From Amorphophallus konjac (Eukaryota; Streptophyta; Magnoliopsida; Alismatales; Araceae), in assembly GCA_022559845.1 (NCBI GenBank), contig CM040126.1:51392458-51456457 (forward strand): a DNA stretch of 64,000 nucleotides. Direction: 5' to 3'. The translations under genes and the position numbers were made by a program. Shown piece by piece: positions 44,083 to 53,925 of the stretch. The first letter of the stretch is position 1, and every line of letters begins with the position of its first letter. The notes beneath the pieces were generated by a model. The model did not search any database, was not told where the DNA came from, and was given only the letters and a program-made list of their open reading frames with translations.

Positions 44083-46434
44083 GATGTGACACAACCTCGG
44101 ACCTAATGCAAGCAAGCACAATCGCATTCAAATGGGCCGAATTGGGCCACCGCTCTATCGACGCTCACCCAAGCCCGGGGTGACTTGGCAATGCCAAGTG
44201 GAGGAAGTGGGGTTAGACCCTTGCTGGTAGAGGGCCAGCAAGACCAATGTTTGATTCCCAAAGGGTGGGGATGCCCAAATCAAGGGGGCCGACAAAGTGC
44301 CAAAGGCACCGGTTGCAATATTCCCACGGTGATCACTCAAGTTTATGGGGCTTGAGGATCGGGCTCTCACTCGCATAACCAGCGGAATTAGAACTAATAT
44401 TGAAAGACAAGCACTAAGTGGAGTGAAGGTTTGAGCACTTACTCGATCGGTTTGAAGAAACCGGTCCTGGTCGGAGACGAGGGCGAGCGGGGAGGCGAGT
44501 GGATCCCCACACGCCGCGGCGGTGTCGCTTGACCTGCCCAAATAAATTACACCACTACACCTCTCGCAGGAGGGGGACCTTGGGGTGGGGGTTAATGAAA
44601 TTATAAACCAAAACTACCTCCATATAGGGAGGGGCCTTCAGCCGGCCAAGCGGGGAGGGAAAAATGAGAAAGGAACACCGAAGTTGGTGGATGCCGATTC
44701 TGCTCACGTTCTGTGGGTGCTGACAGCTGACTGAAGATATGACTGCTGTAGTTGCTCACGAATTTTGTTGGGGACGAAACCACCTGGAGAAGCTTTGTAG
44801 GAGGCCAGGGAAGTCGTCCAATTTTTGTTGATTTCTTCTGACGCCGTCGCTGAGCAGGATGGAGGTCGAAACAGAGAGGCAGACTCACGGACTGGCAGCT
44901 TCTAGTTTCTAGTAGTAGGTTGCAGAAGGTACCCCGACTGCCCCCAAACTCGGAATCACGCACCGTCGGAGTCGTTGGAACCGTGGATGAGTCCTCTTCA
45001 CAGAAAAACTGACGGGGAATCCAAAAGGTGTTGGAGATGACCTAGAGGCTCTGAACAAGGATGACTAGTCGGTGTAGACTGTGGGGAAGCAGATCCGTGC
45101 AGCAGAGGGAGAAAATTGACAACTTCTGCTACGGGATGCCGAATGGAGTTCCGCTTCTTGATTCTGAAAGTAGACAGGCCGATGAAGAACTTTGAAGAAG
45201 CACTTGAGGACTGATTCCTTCAGAGTTCGTCGTGGCAGAGCTTCTAATCCGGCTCAGGTCCTCAGCCGAGGCAGAACTGCGCAGTTGTGGGAGAATGGAC
45301 CTCCTGGACGGCTCGGAGATCGGAAGAAGATGAAACCACTTCTGTTGCGAAGGAGACTGGTAGACGCTTCCGACGATGGCTCTTGGGTCTTCAAACTCGT
45401 CTGGAGAAAGTCGTGGTGGCCGTTGCAAGTTACTGCTCTTCTATAGATCTTCGGTTGAGAGCTGTAGGTTGAAGATGATGGGGGGGAATGGGGTATATGG
45501 GAGGGGAAATGGGGGTGGATGAGTGTGGGGAAAGCCCGGGCTGTGAGGGGGTCTAGGAGGGGGTGTTCTAAGGTGGGGGAAGGGAAGAATGGGGTCTGGA
45601 AGGGGGTCTAACAGGTGGTGGGAGGAGGAGCTATGAATTTGGGAAGGTGGGTGAGAGGAGAAGGTGAGGGGGGGCACAAGTGAGTGGAGGGAAGGGTGGA
45701 TTTCAAATTCAAATATGCTTTGGAAGTTGTGGGGTTGTGTGGGGAAGGGGTTGATTGTGTTGGAATGGGGAAAGTGGTGTTGGAATGTGGAAGATGGTGT
45801 TGGAATGGTGAAGGATCTCCTTGGGACTAGGGGGGTGGAGTAATGGAGGCCATGGGGAAGTGGAGGGCTTTAATGATGGTAGGTGGGGGTTGAGGTGGTT
45901 GGGAAGGGAGGAGAGAGAAGAAAATTCGAAATTGGGTGTTGAGGAGAGAGAAAGTGGAGTGAAAAAGAGGGATTAAGAGAGGGAAGGGTGGGGAATCTCT
46001 CCCCTAGGGTTTCTCACCCAAAAAATGTTGGAATCACTCCACTAAACTAAGCTTTGGACTCTCAAATGGTATTTTTCATTGATTGATTCATTAAGTTGAA
46101 ATGGGGGGAATGGGGTCCTATATATAGGCAACCCACATTTTACAATAAGTCCCTGACAAAAGACTCAATGACAAATAACCGAGGGGGTAGGGGGTGCACT
46201 TGGGCCAAACCCAATGAATTGGGCCCAATAACTAACTAAACAACATAATGACTCTCAAACTTAGGGAAATAAACACAAGACCTAGGAACATGACTCAAAT
46301 AAAAGGGAAAATACATCAAATGACTCAAATAAAAATTACATAGGACTCGAAATGAAATAATTAGACGATGCCGGATGCAACCGGGGCGAGGAGACGAGCT
46401 ATGAACGTGGGCATGGGAGGTGATGTCCCCATCA
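44083..46434 (-). repeat. 5' LTR of gypsy copy 2
   Basis: Partner of 27683-30034; its first base (32175) and one copy of GATGT lie on the far side of the Sirevirus. It ends CCCATCA and is followed by the target duplication AGAAG. Confidence 0.92.
46118..46129 (-). promoter_or_regulatory. TATA-like box in the 5' LTR of gypsy copy 2
   Basis: CCTATATATAGG, about 310 bp into the LTR in the direction of transcription. Likely core promoter of this element. Confidence 0.6.
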
Positions 46435-46439
46435 AGAAG

Positions 46440-47616
46440 CCCGTGAGGAAATGGCGGGCACATGCAAAGAAAGCTGTAGGACGAGGGAAGAAGAAGGTGA
46501 GTCTGCGTTGTTCCTACTTCTTACAGTATAGAATCTAAGATTGATATATTGGCATAAATGTAGAAGGGAGATGAAGCTGACCATTACAGAAAGATCATAC
46601 AGAGTACTGATTGGATTTGCAAAGGCCGGCTGAAGCCGACAGATAACACGATTGTGAATGAATTCATTGATGCTTGTGCCTCGGGGGATATTGAGTAAGT
46701 TGTCCTCTTATAGTTTCTGTAATTATCCTGATCCGCCTTACTCTGACTACCATGAAAAATTGTCCAATATAGTGGCCCCATATTTCAATTACATAATGGG
46801 ATTGTTTTGAACTGTCGTCATGTCATTGATCTATTATACAGCCAGATGATAGATGATACGGTACTTTTTTGGAAAATTATGAAATTTTTTGTCACTCGCC
46901 CTACCCTGAACTTGTGTTTCTACTGCTAATAGAATCGTGATTGTTAATTTGCAGGTGATCGGCGCCATGATGTACCTCCTCCACTTACGATTCAATGAAT
47001 CTGGCACCTTTCATCAGTGGGTTTATTTTTCCACCACTTTAGTGAATCACATAAACGGCAAGACAGCGGTCAACTACGAAAAATCCAACGAATTATTGGA
47101 GTCCGCCTACGAAAATGTTGAATTATCGGAACTACATAAGAACAAATATTTATTCTTCGTGTGACACTCTGGAGGTCACTGGCGTCTACTTGCTGTTGAC
47201 ATGGAGAATCGCCGCTTTATCTCATACAATTCCATGAGAGGCATGGCCATCCATGATGCCACTACAAGAAATTGGGTACTTTTTCTTATCCATGTACCCG
47301 AAATCATAGATATTTATATTATCTTTTAATTATTCCTTAATCATTTATAACCTTTCATTTGCAGGCTGCAGTTGTACGGGAGTCTCTGAAGCTCTATGGG
47401 ACATTCGAGGGAGTTGAGAAATGGGATCTTGTATTCGACAATGAATGTCCCCAACAGGCAGATGGAAGCCTCAACTGTGCCATTTATGTACTGAAATATG
47501 TTCAAGAATTGTCAAGGAAGGGGGAGACATCATGGACATTTAGTGAGGGTGATTGTAATATGTTTAAAGTCCGATTTGGGGCCGACCTCATTACCTTTGG
47601 AAATACAAGATCTTAA
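46440..47616 (+). pseudogene. Ulp1-type (C48) protease half of the PMD-Ulp1 transposon gene
   Basis: Exons I infer from GT/AG sites and frame: 46440-46496 (basic, PVRKWRAHAKKAVGRGKKK), 46564-46694 (GDEADHYRKIIQSTDW), a 19-base exon 46842-46860, 46955-47275 and 47365-47616 (TAA). Together they read through the start of a Ulp1 fold (QMIDDTVIGAMMYLLHLRF), the catalytic-His block HSGGHWRLLAVD, FISYNSM and the Cys block CPQQADGSLNCAIYVLKYV. Ulp1 proteases remove SUMO-like modifiers. A TGA at 47162-47164 lies just before the His block. The usual catalytic Asp (YYDSM) is Asn here (codon 47228-47230), and the usual DCG is NCA. It is a decayed and probably inactive copy. It joins in frame to 26172-27677 when the gypsy element is removed. 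Confidence 0.82.
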
Positions 47617-47830
47617 ATATTTCTTGTCTCAAACCTCAGAATGTGGCATACATGTCTTCATTGATATTTCTTTTGTCATACATTTTGATCTTCAAAGTTT
47701 TATATGTTTTAATGTTGTTAATGTGTGTGCTTGATAATGTTAATTCATGAATATCAATGAGTTTTCTGAAGACAGATTCAAATTTGGTTAAAGAACTAGG
47801 CTGAAGTGTGAAAAGATGAAGGCTTTACTT
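47617..47830. other. 3' flank of the Ulp1 gene, no gene seen
   Basis: AT-rich sequence, probably the 3' untranslated region of the gene. Confidence 0.5.
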
Positions 47831-47838
47831 GCACAAGT

Positions 47839-47866
47839 GTCGACTAGAGTCGACCGTGGAGTCGAC
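47839..47866. repeat. GTCGAC triplet outside the Sirevirus (offsets 10 and 12, total 22)
   Basis: GTCGAC at 47839, 47849 and 47861. The outer two are 22 bp apart, as in the Sirevirus pairs. It may be a fragment of a related LTR; no LTR end is visible. Confidence 0.7.
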
Positions 47867-47904
47867 TCCAGTTTAGACTGTTGAAGAGAAAAACCCAAGT
47901 CTAT

Positions 47905-47990
47905 GCTTTAAGGGTGATAAATAGGTGGCCAATGGTGAAAAATAGGCCTTACTGGTGTCAAAGAGGCGACAAAGGGTGAATAATAGATGA
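47905..47990 (-). repeat. TTTGTCACC motif array, cluster 3 (inverted)
   Basis: Copies read on the minus strand, e.g. GGGTGATAAATAGG, GGTGAAAAATAGG and GGGTGAATAATAG. Confidence 0.7.
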
Positions 47991-48119
47991 TCCGGCTGAA
48001 ATATGGAAATATCCTTATCCCATGAGAGAGAATATACCTTTGACAGGGTAGCCTTGGATCACGTGCAAAGCTTGGGCCCCTGGCCTTCGAGTTGAGTGTG
48101 TGTCAGACACACCGAGCCT

Positions 48120-48660
48120 ATGATTCACCCTTTCAGCCCATTTATCAGCCTTACTAGCTAATTTACATGCTTATCGTCCATTTGTCAGTCATACGGGCTA
48201 TTTGTCACCCTTACTGCATATTTATCACTCTTATCTTACCACATGACCAGTCATTGTCTTCTTTTATCTCCATTAGCTGCTTGTCTTTGACTTGGATCAC
48301 TATAGCTGACTAATCTATTAGTTAACCTTTGACTTTGACTGGGACCTCATGACTGTAGTCAAGAAAAAGTTGAGCTTTCTGGAGTCCTCTTTGACTGGCG
48401 TTGACCTTGACTATCTTGGCATTGACCAAGTCCCTTCATTTTTCTTCTGATTGCTCTATAAACTCTTGATACACTGTTCACATTTTTATCCTCTTGTGAA
48501 CTTGACTCCTCCTTTTAGCTCCTTCTGCTTTTCATTGGTTAGCTCTAGGATCTATTTTTCACCCTTACCAGTGTATTTGTCTACTCTGCAGATCTAATTG
48601 TCGCCACTGATAGATATTTTTCACCCTTATCCAGTGTATTTGCCTACACCCTCTCTTGTC
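48120..48660 (+). repeat. TTTGTCACC motif arrays, cluster 4 (two groups)
   Basis: Plus-strand copies at 48134-48240 (ATTTGTCACCCTTACTG, ATTTATCACTCTTA) and 48550-48660 (TTTTTCACCCTTACC, TAATTGTCGCCAC). Between them is ordinary sequence rich in TTGACTTTGAC-like repeats. Confidence 0.7.
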
Positions 48661-49521
48661 CAATCACCTCTGCAATATGCTCCGATCGAGCGACGATCGT
48701 TCGGCTAGGGTTCCCGACATTCCCCTTTTTTCTGCTCCCGAGGGGCTATGTTACCACCTCCATTGCAATGATATGTTAAATCGACACATCGATCCCGCTC
48801 GTGACCCTACATTGACACCCGCTCTTCTATTTTAAGTTCTTAAGGCTCCTCCACAATGTCATCCCCTTCATCAGTGTGCGTAGCGGTGGCTTCCCCAACA
48901 GAAGAGCCCGGCTCCTCTGCGTCCTCCTCGATCCCTTGTCGTCACCGGTTCCTGCTGCAGATGCCCTCTTCCTTTTTTTAATCCTCTTCCATGTTTATGC
49001 ATTTTGCAGGCCTTTAATATGTTCGTATATGATATACTCTGGGTTGTTTCATATTAAACGGATGCAGTGGTTGTTTTGTTCTTAACCTCTGCACAAGTAT
49101 TATTTTTCGTTAGACCTCTACCATGCTTTGTGTATGCTCTGTACACTGTATTGGGCCTAACATCTACCTTGCTTTGATAAGAGCACACGGAAATGGACTT
49201 TCATATTGTTATTACTTACCAGGAAAGCATGTAAATATGTTCAAATTTTATTCCACCACATTAAGGCATACTATTGCTTAGGGTTGATCGGGTGTTAATT
49301 CACATGACATAAACCTTGTTCATGCACTTGAACTAGTAGACTTAAATCCCCTACCCCACTATATCATGCTTCATGCAGTGTAATCTTAAACCTACATGCA
49401 TTCTGATCTACAAACTTGCTCTTATGGATTGGACTTCATATTAAATTTGCTGCAATTATTATGTCTGTCATACCTATTGTCTTTTATAACACCTTACATG
49501 TAGAGAATTGAGGTTCAGAAA
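48661..49521 (+). other. Probable leader and intron of the following small gene
   Basis: A GC-richer block (48680-48970) with short open frames is followed by AT-rich, intron-like sequence ending CTTACATGTAG just before the next ORF. No domain is recognised. A 69-codon frame at 48876-49085 is unsupported. Confidence 0.4.
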
Positions 49522-49899
49522 ATGGGAAGGTATAAATGCTATGTAGTGTGGGTTGGTCGCAAACCCGGTGTATATTATAGTTGGCCCGAATACTTTGTCC
49601 AAGTGAATGGATACCCTGGAGCTCGTTATAAGGGTTTTCACTCGGTAGAGGAAGCACATGCTGCTATAAATGGGGTTGGCAATAGCAGGCATACGTATGT
49701 TGATCATCCTCAACTACAGGAAAGGCCCATGCCTACATATCATGCAAGTCCCGGGCCTGACTATGATTCAAGGAACCAGGCACTACGCCAACAGACTACA
49801 CAAATGTCAAATGTGTCTTGTATTGTTGTTGTTCTATTATGTACTCTAGTAGTGTTGCTCCTCTTCATATTAGTTACTTTGTTATTACTGTTATTGTAG
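49522..49899 (+). CDS. RNase H1 N-terminal (hybrid-binding) domain protein with hydrophobic tail (125 aa)
   Basis: The ATG at 49522 follows a likely splice acceptor (ACATGTAG at about 49503). Residues about 3-50 (RYKCYVVWVGRKPGVYYSW, EYFVQVNGYPGARYKGFHSV, EEAHAAINGVG) form a clear RNase H1 N-terminal/viroplasmin-type domain, which binds RNA-DNA hybrids or double-stranded RNA. The RNase H catalytic domain is absent. After a polar linker, residues about 97-125 are almost purely hydrophobic (VVVLLCTLVVLLLFILVTLL) and would make a C-terminal membrane anchor, although reading into AT-rich non-coding sequence could also explain the tail. No stops or frameshifts. It lies between motif arrays, so it probably belongs to the same older element as the PMD-Ulp1 gene. 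Confidence 0.7.
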   Translation: MGRYKCYVVWVGRKPGVYYSWPEYFVQVNGYPGARYKGFHSVEEAHAAINGVGNSRHTYVDHPQLQERPMPTYHASPGPDYDSRNQALRQQTTQMSNVSCIVVVLLCTLVVLLLFILVTLLLLLL

Positions 49900-49972
49900 G
49901 TAAGGAAGTGCACTATGCTTGGTCTGCATAGGGAAATAATGTACTAGACATTTTACTCGTTGACACCGTTAA

Positions 49973-50232
49973 ATCCTTCAAACGAACTCGAGTTTCTTCA
50001 AGTTTCACTACCATGAGCTATTTGTCATCGTTACAGAGCTATTTGTCATTTCTAATGGCTATTTGTCACTCATAACGAGCTATTTGTCACTCTTATTGCT
50101 CGCTAGGCGTCGCCTTTGTTTCACTTCATCACATATTGTGACTTCTGTTATCGATTTATCACCCTTACGAGACATTTGTTAGCCTTGAAGCCTATTTGTC
50201 ACCACTGATGACTATTTGTCACCACTATGCGG
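49973..50232 (+). repeat. TTTGTCACC motif array, cluster 5
   Basis: TATTTGTCA starts at 50019, 50040, 50060 and 50081 (spacing 20-21 bp), followed by further copies at about 50155-50220. The whole 260-bp block recurs at 51509-51735 and in part at 52388-52580. Confidence 0.85.
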
Positions 50233-50470
50233 TGTTAGCCGTTACAGTATCTCTCTTCGGCCTCTCGTCTACTATGCGACTGATGTATCCGGAGTTTTGG
50301 ATGAAAGGAACCTCGGTCCAAGCGATCTCATGACTGAAAAAAAGGAAGGACCGAGAGTCAGAAAAGTTGGGGGAGATGGAACGATCTTCGCAGTCCCGTC
50401 GCTTCGATTTCCACAAAGTTGGGGAGGCACGAAGACTCTTTTGCCCTCTAGGGGTTTCGTCTCCTTCCTA

Positions 50471-50850
50471 TAAATAGAGACTCTTTGGGGAACCCTAAGG
50501 ACATCCTGAGTTCCTTTGGCAGTCAAAGACACTCTCGTGAAGATGTCATCATCTGAGAAGTCAGATTCTTTGTCAGAGCAGGTTTCCCCCAAAAGGCTGT
50601 GCTTCCGAAAGGAAGCTCTGTCGGTGCCGGACCAGCCATCAGAGCAAAGCAACGATGGTGACTTTTCGGAGGAGTATAAGCAGGGGTACCTGCAAGGGTG
50701 ACAGGACGCCTTAGCGAAGGTGGACCGCCTGTTTTGTAACAAGGGGGTGTTGAGCCTCCACCCTAACAGGTTCCGTCCCAAAGAGGACGAGTAACTGCTT
50801 GTACCCTCTTCCCCTATCAATATAATTTCTTTTTTTGCAACCTTTCTTTG
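50471..50850 (+). pseudogene. Short transcription unit of unknown function, 83-codon frame with one stop
   Basis: CCTATAAATAGAGAC at 50468-50482 is a good TATA box. About 70 bp later the ATG at 50543 (MSSSEKSDSLSEQVSPKRL) opens a frame that runs to the TAA at 50792, with one internal TGA at 50699-50701 after YKQGYLQG. Beyond it the frame continues QDALAKVDRLFCNKGVLSLH. ATCAATATAATTTC downstream could serve as a polyadenylation region. The protein is acidic and Ser-rich, then mixed; I recognise no family. The compact TATA-leader layout resembles a pararetroviral or LTR promoter, but nothing else supports that origin. Confidence 0.45.
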
Positions 50851-51019
50851 CATGATGGATGCTTGATCTTTGTGTGATGTTGTTACCGTCAAATGAATGA
50901 TACCACCCATCACAGGTAGGGGTTACCTTTACGAAGGGGGGTTCTTCCCCTATAAGTAGCAGGGTTTGTGATTGTTCTAATATTAGTAGGGCTTATCTTC
51001 ATGCTCATAATTCATTGTT

Positions 51020-51295
51020 AGGATCTATTTGTCACTCTTCATGCGCATTTGTCCCCCCTGTTGATCTATTTGTCACCATTAATAGGCATCCTTCACTCTT
51101 ATAGCATGCAGGAGCTGTCTGCCTTTGCCCCTGGGGGCCGTCGCCTTTGTGTATTTTTTCATCGTTAAGTACCTTTTGTCACCCCTCATGCGCATTTGTC
51201 GCCCATGTCAACATATTTGTCACCACTAATGTGCATTTGTTGCCTCTGTCAACTTATTTGTCACCAATAATATGCATTCATTACCCTTATCATTC
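51020..51295 (+). repeat. TTTGTCACC motif array, cluster 6
   Basis: At least ten degenerate copies, such as CTATTTGTCACTCTTC, GCATTTGTCGCCCATG and ATATTTGTCACCACTAA, in two groups separated by about 90 bp. Confidence 0.8.
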
Positions 51296-51419
51296 ATTTT
51301 ACTCGCTGCTCTCACATACGGAAGGTGAACCCAAAAGAGAAAATAAATATAACAATAAAAAAATCTATAAAAAATGATAATCAATAAATAAAATAATTTG
51401 CCACATAGGTAAGAAAATA

Positions 51420-51495
51420 ACAGACAAACCATGAAAGTCATTCCGACGTATTTCCGACGAAAACTTTTTAGTCGGATTATACCGTCGGTATTTCC
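51420..51495 (-). mobile_element. Degenerate CACTA-type terminal fragment
   Basis: TTCCGACGTATTTCCGACG, then CCGTCGGTATTTCCCATTAT. This resembles the subterminal and terminal sequence at 54850-54925 but lacks the final CTTGTAGTG. Confidence 0.5.
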
Positions 51496-51504
51496 CATTA
51501 TTCT

Positions 51505-51735
51505 GAGCTATTTGTCATCGTTACATAGTTATTTGTCACTGCTAACGGCTATTTGTCAGTCATAACATCTATTTGTCACCCTTATCGCTAGCCAACCGTC
51601 GCCTTTGTTTCATTTCAAAACATATCTTTTACATCTGTTATCCATTTATCACCCGTAGGAGATATTTGTCATCCCTGAAACCTATTTCTCACCACTGATG
51701 ACTATTTGTCACCACTATGCGGTGTTAGCCGTCGC
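51505..51735 (+). repeat. TTTGTCACC motif array, cluster 7
   Basis: TATTTGTCA starts at 51509, 51530, 51550 and 51570 (21, 20, 20 bp), then a second group at about 51645-51715. Clearly related to 49973-50232, including the shared ending CACTATGCGGTGTTAGCCGT. Confidence 0.85.
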
Positions 51736-51789
51736 GCTTGATTTTGGCTTATCTGACTTACTGGCTCCAAAAGTTCAAAACTTATTTTT

Positions 51790-52310
51790 CTTTCTGTCTA
51801 GCAGTGATAATTAATAAATATAATAATGTAATTATAATAAAATAAATAAAAATATCAAAAAATCATACAAATTAAAAATTTATAAATATAATAGAATAAT
51901 AATAATAAAATAATTATGAAAAAGATAAAAACCATATAAAATGATAATTAATAAATGTAACATCATAACAGTAGTTAAATAATGGTTAAAATGATAAAAA
52001 CTAAAAAAATTAAAAATGATAATTAATAAATGTAACGGTAAAATAATAATGAAATAACTGAAAATGAGAAAAAAAAATATAAAAATGTTAATTCATAAAT
52101 GTAATAGCATAATAATAGTAAAATAATTGTGAAAATGACAAAGATCATAAAAATGATAATTAATAAATGTATCAATATAATAATAAATTAATTATAAAAT
52201 TGATAAAAAATATAAATAGATAATTAATAAATGTAACACTATAACAATAATATAAAACCACCTAATTGTGAAAAATGATAGAAAAATAATATAAATATTT
52301 CGCTTCATTT
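51790..52310. repeat. AT-rich minisatellite, unit about 63-75 bp
   Basis: GATAATTAATAAATGTAAC or a close variant recurs at about 51805, 51944, 52018, 52088, 52159 and 52221. The units also contain AATAATAGTAAAATAATTG-like sequence. No coding capacity. Confidence 0.75.
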
Positions 52311-52387
52311 AATCAGTGTCGTTTGATGACTAGGAAAGCTTCAGATCAGTGTTGGTAGAGTTAGGAAACCCACACACGGTTAAACCC

Positions 52388-52580
52388 TTCAAACGAACTT
52401 GAGTTTCTTCAAGTTTCACTGCCATGAGATATTTATCACCGTTACAGAATTATTTATCACTACCAACGGCTATTTGTCACTCACAACATCTATTTGTCAC
52501 CCTTATCGCTCGCTAGCTATCGCCTTTGTTTCACTTCAAAATATATCTTTTACTTCTGTTGTCCATTTATCACCCATTAA
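52388..52580 (+). repeat. TTTGTCACC motif array, cluster 8
   Basis: TATTTATCAC/TATTTGTCAC starts at 52430, 52451, 52471 and 52491, preceded by the same CAAACGAACTTGAGTTTC leader as cluster 5. Confidence 0.85.
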
Positions 52581-52974
52581 AACTACAATTATACACATAA
52601 CCTACACAACTCAACATAAAACACACATCCCCTGATAAAATCCACATAACATATAATTCAATGATTAAAAGAAATTATAATTACATTAATTCAAATGTGT
52701 CATTTTTTAAAATTACAATTACAAATCAACAAATATTCGTTGGATCATTCTCTACCATCACCAGTTGCAGAAGAATCCCCTCTCTCAGACTTCTCCTCCT
52801 ACCCAACAATTGCTTCATTTAGCTCAGTTGGTTCGACTTCTTCCACTTCGTCCTCTATACACAACCGAAGTGGCTCGGCAGATTCGATCAGACAAAGATT
52901 AGAAGTAACCAACTCTGTAGTGTCACCCTCATCTGATTAAAAAGTTTCGGCACTAGAATCCTCTGAGACACCAA

Positions 52975-53302
52975 TTTTTTAGAATACTCGCTCCATTCAA
53001 ACCACAATTTTGATAGAAGCTCTTTTTTGAAGCCAATATCATGATCTCTCTCTTCTGAAGAATCATCATCGACCATCCTATATGTGTAAACCTTCCTCGT
53101 CTGTCCTGCTCTAAAAGCACGAACAATAGCTTTGGTATCTCGCCAGGTCATTAGTCCTACTTTTAGACTAGGACAGACCAAGAAGGTTTACACATACAGG
53201 CTGGTCGCTACTGATTCTTCAGAGGAGAGAGATCATGATACCTGCTTCAGAAAAGAGCTTATTTCAAAATTGTGATTTGAATGGAGCGAGTATTCTAAAA
53301 AA
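52975..53302. repeat. Long inverted repeat with protein-like arms
   Basis: The left arm (52975 to about 53120) and right arm (about 53155-53302) are reverse complements over some 135-150 bp, about 85% identical by eye, with a short centre. The left arm on the minus strand encodes GQTRKVYTYRMVDDDSSEER and on to LWFEWSEYSKKL. The right arm on the plus strand encodes GQTKKVYTYRLVATDSSEER and on to a stop (usual Trp) and FEWSEYSKKF. The minus-strand frame 52888-53181 covers the left arm. I do not recognise the protein. The arms look like two diverged copies of one exon placed head to head. Confidence 0.8.
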
Positions 53303-53454
53303 TTCCGACAGCATCTCCCTTAAAAATTGACTATTTTCCACTTTTGTACATCTTGAAAAATTATATTAAATAAAATAAAAATACATCCAACTTGTGAACT
53401 GAGATATGAAATTAGGAATCATGACATGAGGGATTAAACCATGGTAGTGACACC

Positions 53455-53800
53455 TTGGATGTGATGTTATAGAGGCCCTACGCGGGCGGCGGTGGCGGAA
53501 TGGCGATGGGCGGCCGAGGACGGCGGCTGCAATGGTGCTGGATGGCAACCGGTGGGCGGGTCCGATTGGAACAGCGGTCGGCTGCCACGGCACCGCACCA
53601 GAGGGGCAGCGGTGCTCTACCGGAGGGGCTAAAAGGGGGAGCGTGACGGTGGGCTGGTCGGCACTCACGGCGGTGCTGGTTCGCAGAGGAGAGGGAGGGT
53701 GCATGGGGCACCCGTGGGCACATGGGGACAAGGTGGCGATGGTCTGCGGCGACGGGGGAAAAGCAAGGGATGGGGGAAAAACAAATGGCTTCTAAGGGTA
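53455..53800. other. GC-rich block, possible captured gene fragment
   Basis: Sharply more GC-rich than its surroundings, with overlapping open frames on both strands (53532-53795 plus, 53478-53843 minus) that are compositionally biased and lack a domain. It could be a gene piece captured by the neighbouring element. Confidence 0.35.
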
Positions 53801-53925
53801 AGAAATACGTCGTAAGGGTGACAAATGCTTCTAAGGGTAACAAATGGGTCCTGAAGGTGACAAATAGCTTCTAAGGGTAACAAATGGGTGTCTAAATATG
53901 AAAAATAGTTGTAGTGGTGACAAAT

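Larger units (their letters stand above)
27683..46434 (-). mobile_element. Non-autonomous Ty3/gypsy element, copy 2, carrying a nested Sirevirus
   Basis: Same family as copy 1, minus strand. LTRs are 27683-30034 and 32175 plus 44083-46434; the interior is 30035-32174. A perfect 5-bp target duplication AGAAG flanks it (27678-27682 and 46435-46439). It splits the mobile-domain/Ulp1 gene. A copia element (32181-44082) is inserted six bases into its 5' LTR, next to the primer-binding site. Confidence 0.93.

Noticed and set aside
47260..47275. CACTACAAGAAATTGGG as a CACTA left terminus
   Set aside because: It lies inside an exon of the Ulp1 gene (codons for ATTRNW), and the coding sequence continues correctly in the next exon, so the match is chance.
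49522..49899. Caulimovirus inclusion-body (viroplasmin) gene
   Set aside because: The small domain is shared, but the rest of the viral protein and all other viral genes are absent; plant transposon and host RNase H1 proteins also carry it.
50471..50794. Endogenous pararetrovirus leader
   Set aside because: Only a TATA box and short frame resemble one; no reverse transcriptase, coat or movement-protein motif lies nearby.
51505..51735. CRISPR array
   Set aside because: The repeats are degenerate, about 10-12 bp with spacings of 20-21 bp, on a plant chromosome and without cas genes.
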